From positions 1 through 14,716 of the forward strand of contig CAYUIG010000069.1 in NCBI GenBank assembly GCA_964444685.1: DNA of 14,716 nt, read 5' to 3'. Within the stretch, counting starts at the first letter, position 1. Each line of letters starts with the position of its first letter. This document shows, one piece after another, positions 1-6,438 of the stretch. Position numbers and translations under genes: made by a program. The notes beneath the pieces are model-generated. The model had not been told where the DNA came from and searched no databases. It saw only the letters and a program-made list of their open reading frames with translations. Origin of the DNA: CAYUIG01 sp964444685. Its GTDB lineage: Bacteria; Gemmatimonadota; Gemmatimonadetes; Longimicrobiales; RSA9.

Positions 1-2
1 GT

Positions 3-938
3 GCAGCCGACCTGCGCGACGGCGTGCTGCGTACGGTCGGCGTCCCGGCCGAGCGGTTCGCCGAGGACTGGCTGCGCGTGCTACGCGCGCTCCGCTTCGC
101 GGGGCACTACGACCTCACGATCGATCCTGCTACATGGGACGCGCTCGTGGCGGCCGCGCCCCAGCTCACGACGCTGTCCGCCGAGCGCATCCGCGAAGAG
201 CTGATCAAGGTGCTCGCAAAGACGGCGGGCGCTTCGGTCACGCTCGAGCTGTACGAGCGGTCGGGCGCGCTGCGCGTGCTGTATCCCGAGGTGGCGGAGA
301 CGGTCGGGCTCGTGACCGGCGATGAGCCGGAGCCGGATGCGTGGCGGCGTGCACTGTGCGCGGTGGACGCGATATCACGCACGCGGACGCTGCTGCGCAT
401 TGCGGCGTTCCTGCATGGCACCGGCTATCCGGCGGCCCGTACACGTGACCTGCGCGGGGGCTGGCGCTTCACCGGGCACGAAGTGGCCGCGGGCAGGAAA
501 GCGGAGGGTGTGATGCGCCGCCTGCGCGCATCGAACGCGGAGGTCGAGTTCGTGCGCGACCTCGTCTCGCTTCAGGGTGACCTCTTTCCGCCCGACGCGA
601 ACGACGCGCAGGTGCGGCGCTGGCTGGTGCGTGTCGGACCGCAGCGCGTGCGTGATCTGTTCCGGCTGCGCATCGCACTCTGGCGTGCGAGTCCGGTGGA
701 GCGTGGCGACCGTGACCTCGTGGAGCGGTGGCGGAAGGCGCACCGCGTGCTGCTCGCGCACCCGCCCCTCGAGATCCGCGACCTCGCCGTGGGTGGCGGT
801 GAGCTGCGCAGTCTCGGCCTCGAGCCGGGCCCGGAGTTTGGCGAGATCCTGCGCGCGCTGCTGGAGCGCGTGCTCGACGACCCGTTGCTCAACGAGAAGG
901 AAACACTGATGCGCATGGTGAGCCGGGAGCTGGAATGA
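3..938 (+). CDS. cca: CCA tRNA nucleotidyltransferase / poly(A) polymerase family, 5'-truncated by window edge
   Basis: The reading frame is open from the first full codon at position 3 with no start, so the gene begins upstream of the window and its catalytic head domain is mostly missing. The first residues (D-L-R-D-G-V-L-R-T-V-G, then R-F-A-E-D-x-L-R-x-L-R-A-x-R-F-A) are the signature joining the nucleotidyltransferase head to the RNA-binding neck of class II CCA-adding enzymes. This family adds or repairs the 3' CCA of tRNAs. An HD-like segment follows: R-I-A-A-F-L-H-G-T-G-Y-P around 396-431 and F-T-G-H-E at 471-482. The Asp expected after the His is Gly (417-419), so the HD metal site looks degenerate. 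The C-terminal region ends in a typical L-L-N-E-K-E-T-L helix. The stop overlaps the next gene by 4 bp (ATGA), implying translational coupling. The family call is firm; CCA-adding versus A-adding specificity cannot be read here because the head domain is absent. Confidence 0.9.
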   Translation, partial: AADLRDGVLRTVGVPAERFAEDWLRVLRALRFAGHYDLTIDPATWDALVAAAPQLTTLSAERIREELIKVLAKTAGASVTLELYERSGALRVLYPEVAETVGLVTGDEPEPDAWRRALCAVDAISRTRTLLRIAAFLHGTGYPAARTRDLRGGWRFTGHEVAAGRKAEGVMRRLRASNAEVEFVRDLVSLQGDLFPPDANDAQVRRWLVRVGPQRVRDLFRLRIALWRASPVERGDRDLVERWRKAHRVLLAHPPLEIRDLAVGGGELRSLGLEPGPEFGEILRALLERVLDDPLLNEKETLMRMVSRELE

Positions 939-1654
939 TGAGCGGCGTGCTGTTCTCCGCCATCGCGGCGCTCGGCGATGTGGCGGGCGGGCTGCTCGTC
1001 GTTCTCGTGCAGAGGCGGAACAAGAGGCTGATGGGCGCGCTCATCGGCTTCAGCGCCGGCTTCATGGTGGCCGTCGCTCTCGCCGGCATGCTGCCGCATG
1101 CGATCGAGGCGGAAGCGGGGCTCATCGCTGCTGTCGTCGGATATCTCGGCGTGCACCTGACGCAGCACACGCTCACGCCGCACTTCCACTTCGGTGAGGA
1201 GACACACGAAGAGGCGATGGTGTCGCGCGGTGTCGGCGTGTTCGCGCTCGTCGGCCTCGTGCCGCACTCCTTCTTCGACGGAGTAGCGATCGCTGCCGGC
1301 TTCCTCGACTCGACCGAGCTCGGCCTGCTCGTGTTCGCGGCCATCCTGCTGCACAAGGTGCCGACCGGCCTGTCGCTCGCGAGCGTGATGATGGCGAGCG
1401 GGAACGCGCGCGGGCCGACGCTGCTGGCGGTGGCCGGGCTGGGCGCCGCAACGGTCGTGGGCGCGCTCGTGACGCCTGCGATCGCGTTGCTGGAGCAGTA
1501 CGGCCTGGCCCTTGCCGCGGGCGTGACGATCTATGTGGCGGCATCGAACCTGATTCCCGAAGCGCAGCACGAACGGAGCTGGGGTGTGCAGATCGGCGTG
1601 TTCGCAGGAGCCGTGGCGTTCTTCGTACTGCGCGCGGTCCTGCCCGCATCATGA
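935..1654 (+). CDS. ZIP family metal transporter
   Basis: This 239-aa polytopic membrane protein of the ZIP family probably imports a divalent metal (Zn, Fe or Mn) into the cytoplasm. About seven or eight hydrophobic segments are visible, with a His-rich cytoplasmic-type loop between the early and late helices (H74, H78, H83, H85, H91). The metal-transport helices carry H111-S-F-F-D115-G and H140-K-V-P-T-G, followed by N205-L-I-P-E209. In the best studied ZIPs these motifs are HNxPEG and HExPEE. Here the second acidic ligand is Thr, so the second metal site of the usual binuclear centre looks altered, as in the ZIP9-like branch (HAxxDG/HKxPxx). Two consecutive ATGs exist at 935 and 938. The first gives a 4-bp ATGA overlap with the cca-like gene; the 3' end overlaps rarA by 4 bp. 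Metal specificity cannot be read from the sequence. Confidence 0.88.
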   Translation: MMSGVLFSAIAALGDVAGGLLVVLVQRRNKRLMGALIGFSAGFMVAVALAGMLPHAIEAEAGLIAAVVGYLGVHLTQHTLTPHFHFGEETHEEAMVSRGVGVFALVGLVPHSFFDGVAIAAGFLDSTELGLLVFAAILLHKVPTGLSLASVMMASGNARGPTLLAVAGLGAATVVGALVTPAIALLEQYGLALAAGVTIYVAASNLIPEAQHERSWGVQIGVFAGAVAFFVLRAVLPAS

Positions 1655-3012
1655 GCGGCGACCTGTTCGGTCACGATCCCGGCCCGGACAGGGTGCCCGA
1701 GACGACGCCGGCATCCGCGCCGCTGGCCGCGCGCATGCGGCCCAGCGACCTGGATGAGTTCGTCGGCCAGGAGCATCTGCTGGCACCCGGGCGCGCGCTG
1801 CGCGAGCTGATCGAGCGGGATGCCATCGGCAGCCTGATCTTCTGGGGGCCGCCGGGTACGGGGAAGACGACGCTCGCGCGCATCATCGCAGAGCGGACCA
1901 GCGCCACGTTCGTGCCGTTCAGCGCCGTGACGGAAGGCGTGGCGCGCGTGCGTGAGATCATCGCGCAGGCGGACACGCGGCTGAAGGCCACCGGCCGCCG
2001 CACGATCCTCTTCTGCGACGAGATCCACCGCTTCAACAAGGCGCAGCAGGATGCCTTCCTGCCGCACGTCGAGGCCGGCACGGTCGCACTGATCGGTGCC
2101 ACCACGGAGAACCCCTCGTTCGAGGTGATCGGCGCGCTGCTCAGCCGCTCGCGCGTCTTCGTACTCGAGCCGCTCGCGCCCGCGCACGTCGAGAGCATCC
2201 TGCGGCGCGCGCTGGAGGACGAGGAGCGCGGGCTGGGCGGACGGGGACTCGTCGCCGATGACGATGCGCTGGCGTTCCTCGCGGAGGCCGCGGATGGCGA
2301 CGCGCGACGCGCGCTGAACACGCTGGAAGCTGCCGTCGCGCTGGTCGGCGAGGACAGACGCATCACAGAGGCGCTGGCGCGCGAAGCGCTGCAGCACCGG
2401 CACGCGCACTACGACAAGGGCGGCGAGTCGCACTACAACCTGCTGTCCGCGTTTCACAAGTCGCTGCGCGGCAGCGATGCCGATGCGGCGCTGTACTGGG
2501 CGGCGCGTCTGATCGAGGGCGGCGGGGATCCGATGACGCTGTTCCGCCGCGCGATCGCGATGGCGGCGGAGGACATCGGGCTCGCGGACCCGGATGCACT
2601 CCGCCTCGCCATCGCGGCGCGCGATGCGTACCACATGCTGGGCCCGCCCGAGGGGTTCCTCGCACTGTCCGAGATGGTGATCTACCTGGCGACCGCGCCC
2701 AAGTCGAATTCCGGACTGCTCGCACTACACCGCGCACTCGAGGCGGCACGCGAGACACCGGCCGCGCCGGTGCCGCTGCACATCCGGAACGCCCCGACCG
2801 CGCTGCTGCGCGACCTCGGCTACGGTGAAGGGTACCGGTATGCGCACGACGAGCCGGATGCGTACGCCGAGCAGGAGTACCTTCCGGATGCGCTGCGCGG
2901 GCGCACGTTCTATGAGCCGAACGATCGCGGCTTCGAAAAGCGGATCGCGGAGCGGCTCGCGTACTGGGAGTCCAGAAGGAACTGCGGAACCGATCGAGCG
3001 GGTTCGCGGTAG
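1651..3012 (+). CDS. rarA: Replication-associated recombination protein A (RarA/MgsA), AAA+ ATPase
   Basis: This 453-aa clamp-loader-like AAA+ ATPase acts at stalled replication forks. It interacts with single-stranded DNA and SSB in characterised homologues. The N-terminal Asp-Leu-Phe start and the R-P-x-x-L-D-E-F-V-G-Q-E-H box (30-42) are family hallmarks. Walker A is G-P-P-G-T-G-K-T at 66-73 and Walker B is I-L-F-C-D-E-I-H-R-F at 119-128. Sensor 1 is G-A-T-T-E-N-P-S-F at 149-157 and sensor 2 is G-D-A-R-R-A-L-N-T at 216-224. The C-terminal half shows the RarA-specific tetramerisation region, with G-G-D-P-M-T-L-F-R-R, the A-E-D-I-G-L motif and H-I-R-N-A-P. Length matches the family (about 430-450). 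ATG overlaps the upstream stop by 4 bp (ATGA). The last ~10 residues after the conserved A-Y-W-E-S-R-R are non-conserved. All expected catalytic residues are present. Confidence 0.96.
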   Translation: MSGDLFGHDPGPDRVPETTPASAPLAARMRPSDLDEFVGQEHLLAPGRALRELIERDAIGSLIFWGPPGTGKTTLARIIAERTSATFVPFSAVTEGVARVREIIAQADTRLKATGRRTILFCDEIHRFNKAQQDAFLPHVEAGTVALIGATTENPSFEVIGALLSRSRVFVLEPLAPAHVESILRRALEDEERGLGGRGLVADDDALAFLAEAADGDARRALNTLEAAVALVGEDRRITEALAREALQHRHAHYDKGGESHYNLLSAFHKSLRGSDADAALYWAARLIEGGGDPMTLFRRAIAMAAEDIGLADPDALRLAIAARDAYHMLGPPEGFLALSEMVIYLATAPKSNSGLLALHRALEAARETPAAPVPLHIRNAPTALLRDLGYGEGYRYAHDEPDAYAEQEYLPDALRGRTFYEPNDRGFEKRIAERLAYWESRRNCGTDRAGSR

Positions 3013-3017
3013 GCCTC

Positions 3018-3045
3018 AGAGTCGAGAGTCGAGAGTCGAGAGTCG
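3018..3045 (+). repeat. Four perfect tandem copies of 7-bp AGAGTCG
   Basis: Four uninterrupted AGAGTCG units fill most of the 41-bp gap between rarA and the following lipoprotein gene. The last copy runs into GAGG (3045-3048), five bases before the ATG at 3054, so the array supplies the Shine-Dalgarno-like sequence of that gene. Each unit contains GAGTC, a GANTC site. Copy-number slippage would change the distance between the rarA stop and the next start without changing the SD spacing. Confidence 0.9.
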
Positions 3046-3053
3046 AGGTTGAA

Positions 3054-3512
3054 ATGCGGGTAATCATCGTGGCTCTTCTCGCTGCGCTCGCGGGCGCGTG
3101 CGGATCCGTGAAGGCGCCGGAGGTGCGGCTGGATGACGTGCGCCTGGGCGGACTCGGTGTGCGGGGCGGCACGCTGCACGCCGAGTTCGTGGTGTACAAC
3201 CCGAACGGCTTCGTGCTGGAAGCGGAATCTTTGACCTATGACCTGCGCGTAGGCGAGCCGGGTGCCGATGAGGATACGTTTACGCAGCTCGCGGAGGGCA
3301 CGTACGAAGAGCGCGTGCGCGTCGAGGGTCGCGACAGCGTACGCATCGAGATTCCCGTGGACTTCCGGTACGCGGGCATGGGAGGTGCCATCCGCTCGCT
3401 GCTGGAGCGCGGTGTATTCGAGTATCGCGTGACGGGCGAGGTCGACGTGCGCGAACCGAGTCGCCGGCGCGTGCCGTACCGGGAGACGGGCCGCTACACG
3501 ATGGGCGAGTAG
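3054..3512 (+). CDS. LEA type 2 (LEA14/WHy-like) family lipoprotein
   Basis: This small 152-aa protein has an N-terminal signal of about 15 residues (M-R-V-I-I-V-A-L-L-A-A-L-A-G-A) ending in Cys16. The L-A-G-A-C sequence fits a lipoprotein signal peptidase site, so a membrane-anchored periplasmic or outer-membrane lipoprotein is inferred. The mature part reads as a single beta-sandwich. It includes V-K-A-P-E-V-R-L-D-D-V-R-L-G-G-L-G-V-R, an F-V-V-Y-N-P-N-G-F stretch and alternating strands, the pattern of LEA14/WHy domains (the NPN motif is diagnostic). The biochemical role in bacteria is unknown; the family is tied to desiccation or stress tolerance in plants, which need not apply here. The start is supported by GAGG five bases upstream, contributed by the 7-bp repeat array. 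It is followed by hflX after 14 bp. Confidence 0.75.
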   Translation: MRVIIVALLAALAGACGSVKAPEVRLDDVRLGGLGVRGGTLHAEFVVYNPNGFVLEAESLTYDLRVGEPGADEDTFTQLAEGTYEERVRVEGRDSVRIEIPVDFRYAGMGGAIRSLLERGVFEYRVTGEVDVREPSRRRVPYRETGRYTMGE

Positions 3513-3516
3513 AACG

Positions 3517-3522
3517 AGGAGG
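3517..3522 (+). promoter_or_regulatory. Strong Shine-Dalgarno (AGGAGG) deciding the hflX start
   Basis: A perfect AGGAGG lies just after the lipoprotein stop and four bases before CTG at 3527. No ATG, GTG or TTG follows it at usable distance in the hflX frame; the first standard start is GTG at 3575, 52 bases away. The site therefore argues for initiation at CTG 3527. Confidence 0.6.
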
Positions 3523-3526
3523 ACGT

Positions 3527-4822
3527 CTGGAGCGAACGATACCGACCGAGCAGCCCGTCGAGCGCGCGCTGCTCGTGTCCGCACCGCCGAAGGACCTGCC
3601 GCCGCATGAAGCGGAGGAGCATCTCAACGAGCTGGCTCGGCTCACGGACACGGCGGGCGCCGAAGTGGCGGCCACGCTGCGGCAGCGGCTGGATGCGCCG
3701 CATCCCCGAACGTACATCGGCGAAGGGAAGGTGAAGGAGCTGGCGTCGCTCGTCGAGCAGACGGGTGCCACGCTGGTGATCTTCGACGAGGAGCTCGCGC
3801 CCGCGCAGGGCAAGAATCTCGAGGATGCGCTGAAGGTCCGTGTGATGGACCGGGCGGAGCTGATCCTCGACATCTTCGCGACACGCGCGCGCTCGAGCGA
3901 AGCGCAGATGCAGGTGGAGCTGGCGCAGCTCCAATACATGCTGCCGCGCCTGAAGCGCATGTGGACCCACCTCTCGCGCATCCGCGGCGGCATCGGTCTG
4001 CGCGGCCCCGGTGAAACGCAGCTCGAAACGGACCGCCGGCTGATCGGCCGGCGCATCAGCGATCTGCGTGCGCGTCTCGAGGTCGTCGCGCGCCGGCGCG
4101 CCACGCAGCGCAAGGGGCGCGACCAGGAGTTTCGCGCCGCGCTCGTAGGCTACACGAACGCGGGGAAGTCGTCGGTTCTGCGCGCACTCTCGGGCAGTGA
4201 CGTGTTCGTCGAGGACCGCCTCTTCGCGACGCTCGATCCATCCACGCGCATCGTCGAGTTCGCGCCCGGTCAGCGCGTCCTGCTCACGGATACCGTCGGG
4301 TTCATCCGCAAGCTGCCGCACCACCTCGTGGCGTCGTTCCGCGCCACGCTCGAGGAGGCGCGTTCGGCGGACCTGCTGCTGCATGTGATCGATGCATCGC
4401 ATCCGGGTTGGGAGGAGCAGAAACAGGTGGTCGAGGAAGTGCTGAAGGATCTCGGCCTCGATCACCGGCCGACCTCACTCGTGTTCAACAAGACCGACCG
4501 TCTGACGCACGGCGAGGAGCGCACGCTGCGTGAGCGCGTGACGGCGCTGTGGGATGAACCGGCCGTGTTCGTTTCGACGGTCGAGCCCAACGGCCTGGAC
4601 GAACTGCTGGCGCTGCTGCGGCGCGAGCTGCAGGCGCGCCGGCCGGAAGTGCACGTGGTGATCCCTTCCGCGGACGGCGAGGCACTCGCCTCGGTGTACC
4701 GCGAGGGCGAAGTGCTGCGTCGCGAGGAGAGCGACGGCACGGTCGACCTCGTCGCGCGCCTGCCCGTGGCCGCGCTCGGCCGGCTGCGGCGGCGGCAGGG
4801 CGTGGTCATCACGGACGCGTGA
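3527..4822 (+). CDS. hflX: GTPase HflX (probable CTG start; conventional alternative GTG 3575)
   Basis: HflX is a ribosome-associated GTPase that splits stalled or hibernating 70S particles under stress. Numbered from GTG 3575, the motifs are the HflX N-domain (P-H-P-R-T-Y-I-G-E-G-K 43-52 and D-R-A-E-L-I-L-D-I-F 92-101), the G-G-I-G-L-R-G-P-G-E-T-Q-L-E-T-D linker (138-153), G1 G-Y-T-N-A-G-K-S-S 192-200, G3 D-T-V-G-F 239-243 and G4 N-K-T-D 305-308. Starting at GTG 3575 would cut through the first conserved strand: the codons just upstream read E-R-A-L-L-V, equivalent to the A-V-L-V strand of E. coli HflX. The frame stays open upstream, and CTG 3527 sits four bases after AGGAGG, giving about 431 aa, close to the E. 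coli length. The start is inferred. The stop overlaps the next gene by 4 bp (GTGA). Confidence 0.93.
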   Translation: MERTIPTEQPVERALLVSAPPKDLPPHEAEEHLNELARLTDTAGAEVAATLRQRLDAPHPRTYIGEGKVKELASLVEQTGATLVIFDEELAPAQGKNLEDALKVRVMDRAELILDIFATRARSSEAQMQVELAQLQYMLPRLKRMWTHLSRIRGGIGLRGPGETQLETDRRLIGRRISDLRARLEVVARRRATQRKGRDQEFRAALVGYTNAGKSSVLRALSGSDVFVEDRLFATLDPSTRIVEFAPGQRVLLTDTVGFIRKLPHHLVASFRATLEEARSADLLLHVIDASHPGWEEQKQVVEEVLKDLGLDHRPTSLVFNKTDRLTHGEERTLRERVTALWDEPAVFVSTVEPNGLDELLALLRRELQARRPEVHVVIPSADGEALASVYREGEVLRREESDGTVDLVARLPVAALGRLRRRQGVVITDA

Positions 4823-5697
4823 GCGAGCGCGTCTGCATCATCGGCCCGGGCCGGCTGGGGCTCGCGCTAGGCGCGGCCCTGCGCCGCACCCGCAGCGCCG
4901 AGCGTCTCGTGTACATCGGCCGCGCGCTCGATCCGCCGCCGCATCCACTCTTCGAGCCGCACCCGGACGGCTTCGCCGCGGAGTATCGTCTCGGACCCGT
5001 GCCGATCCCTGCAGGAACCACCGTGCTGATCCTGTCGGTGCCGGAGCGGGCCGTCGCGGAAGTCGCGTACGATGTCGCGGCCCTGGGTCCAGCGCCAACG
5101 GGGTGCGTGGCGCTGCACACGGCGGGCGCGCTCACATCGGATGTGCTCGGCCCGCTCCACAGCGCGGGCTACGCCATCGGTTCGCTCTTTCCGATGGTGA
5201 CCGTGGCCGATGCGTGGCAGCCGCCGGACCGCCTGATCGGGGCCACGTACGCCATTGCAGGCGAGCCGGCTGCGGTCGGCGCGGCTCGCCGCGTCGTGGA
5301 TGCGCTGGAGGGCCGTGCCCTGCTCGTGCCTGCGACGCTGCGCCCGCTCTTCCATGCGGCCACCACTCTCGCGTCGGGACACGTCATGGCGCTGCTGCTG
5401 CACGCGGCCGACATCCTCGAACGCGCGGGTGTGCCGCCGGGCGATGCTCTCGCGGCGCTCGTGCCGCTCGCGCGCGGCAGGATGGAGGATCTCGAGAAGC
5501 TGGGGCTGCGCGCTGCGCTCACGGGCCCGATCGCGACCGGAGACGCCGACGCGGTGCGCATGCACCTCAGCCGTTTGTCCGGCGAGGAGCGCGCACTATA
5601 TTGCGCGCTTGGCCGCGAGCTGCTTCAGCACGCACGCGCGGCGGGGCTCGATCCCCGGCGCGCCGATCAGGTGGACGCGGCGCTCTCCCGGGACTGA
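4819..5697 (+). CDS. Rossmann-like and DUF2520 domain-containing protein
   Basis: This 292-aa predicted dinucleotide-binding oxidoreductase has no established substrate. The N-terminal Rossmann fold opens with I-I-G-P-G-R-L-G (7-14), the GxGxxG nucleotide loop, followed by L-I-L-S-V-P (70-75) and L-H-T-A-G-A (99-104). The C-terminal DUF2520 helical domain has G-S-L-F-P-M (121-126), F-H-A-A-T-T-L-A-S (178-186) and A-L-T-G-P-I-A-T-G-D (233-242), the last being the hallmark of the family. The domain order resembles ketopantoate reductase and F420-dependent NADP reductase relatives. The GTG start overlaps the hflX stop (GTGA). The gene ends exactly where pdxJ begins (TGA then ATG with no gap), so the two are probably translated together. 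A link to vitamin B6 or another cofactor pathway is only suggested by this context. An AT-rich promoter-like element lies near its 3' end. Confidence 0.88.
   Translation: MSERVCIIGPGRLGLALGAALRRTRSAERLVYIGRALDPPPHPLFEPHPDGFAAEYRLGPVPIPAGTTVLILSVPERAVAEVAYDVAALGPAPTGCVALHTAGALTSDVLGPLHSAGYAIGSLFPMVTVADAWQPPDRLIGATYAIAGEPAAVGAARRVVDALEGRALLVPATLRPLFHAATTLASGHVMALLLHAADILERAGVPPGDALAALVPLARGRMEDLEKLGLRAALTGPIATGDADAVRMHLSRLSGEERALYCALGRELLQHARAAGLDPRRADQVDAALSRD
5575..5602 (+). promoter_or_regulatory. Possible internal promoter for pdxJ and downstream genes
   Basis: TTGTCC (5575-5580) is separated by 16 bp from TATATT (5597-5602), a 5/6 match to a sigma-70 -10 box and conspicuous in this GC-rich coding context. 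The -10 is the centre of a perfect inverted repeat, GCGCGCA (5589-5595) and TGCGCGC (5602-5608). A transcript would start about 90 bases before the pdxJ ATG. The element lies inside the DUF2520 coding region, so it could be a coincidence of codon choice (A-L-Y-C-A). Confidence 0.35.
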
Positions 5698-6438
5698 ATG
5701 CGGCTGCACATCAACATCGACCACGTCGCCACGGTTCGCCAGGCTCGCCGCACGGACGAGCCGGATCCGGTGCGCGCCGCCGTGCTCGCCGAGCTCGGCG
5801 GCGCCGACGGCATCACGGTCCATCTGCGTGCGGATCGCCGCCACATCCAGGACCGTGACGTCTCGCTCGTGCTGGCAACGGCGCGCACGCCCGTGAACCT
5901 CGAGCTGGGCGCCGATCCCGAAATGCTGACGACGGCGCTGGAGCTCGGCCGGCCGCACGAACTCACGATCGTGCCCGAGACGCGCCAGGAGATCACCACC
6001 GAGGGCGGCCTCGCCCTCGGCGATCCCGAGCGCCGGCGACGCGTGGAGAAGATGCTCGGCGTGATCCGCGCTGCGGGCATCATCAGCTCGCTGTTCATCG
6101 ACCCCGATGAGGACTCGATCCGGATCGCCGCGGACATGGGCTCCGATGCGATCGAGCTGCACACGGGTGCGTTCGCCGAGGCGTGGAAGACGCGCTCGCG
6201 GGAAGCGATCGCCGAGCAGGTAGGGCGACTGCGCCGCGGCGCCGCACTCGCCGCTTCGCTCGGACTGGGCGTGCATGCGGGCCACGGCCTGACGTACGAG
6301 AATGTCGCGGCCGTGGCGCGTCTGCCCGAGATCGATGAGCTGAACATCGGCCACAGCGTAGTGAGCCGCGCCGTGCTCACGGGCATGGAGTCGGCTGTGC
6401 GCGAGATGCGCCGCTGCATTACCGAGGCGCGGACATGA
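5698..6438 (+). CDS. pdxJ: Pyridoxine 5'-phosphate synthase
   Basis: PdxJ condenses 1-deoxy-D-xylulose 5-phosphate with 3-amino-2-oxopropyl phosphate (3-hydroxy-1-aminoacetone phosphate) to make pyridoxine 5'-phosphate, the last ring-forming step of the DXP-dependent vitamin B6 pathway. The 246-aa TIM barrel shows all signature stretches: N-I-D-H-V-A-T-V-R-Q-A-R (6-17), D-G-I-T-V-H-L-R-x-D-R-R-H-I (37-50), N-L-E-L (67-70), E-L-T-I-V-P-E (88-94), then H-A-G-H-G-L and E-L-N-I-G-H-S near the C-terminus. Length is typical. ATG directly abuts the upstream TGA, and no separate Shine-Dalgarno is apparent, so translation probably depends on termination-reinitiation. The 3' end overlaps the next gene by 4 bp. 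ispE, three genes downstream, also belongs to a DXP-derived pathway. Confidence 0.97.
   Translation: MRLHINIDHVATVRQARRTDEPDPVRAAVLAELGGADGITVHLRADRRHIQDRDVSLVLATARTPVNLELGADPEMLTTALELGRPHELTIVPETRQEITTEGGLALGDPERRRRVEKMLGVIRAAGIISSLFIDPDEDSIRIAADMGSDAIELHTGAFAEAWKTRSREAIAEQVGRLRRGAALAASLGLGVHAGHGLTYENVAAVARLPEIDELNIGHSVVSRAVLTGMESAVREMRRCITEART

Noticed and set aside
1531..2634. Long - strand open frame (367 codons) across the ZIP gene and rarA
   Set aside because: Shadow of rarA; no motif, no convincing ribosome site, and contradictory to the uniform + strand operon.
3231..3282. TTGACC (3231-3236) and TACGTTTA (3275-3282) inside the lipoprotein gene as a promoter
   Set aside because: Spacing is far too long for one promoter, and the bases encode conserved-looking strand residues.
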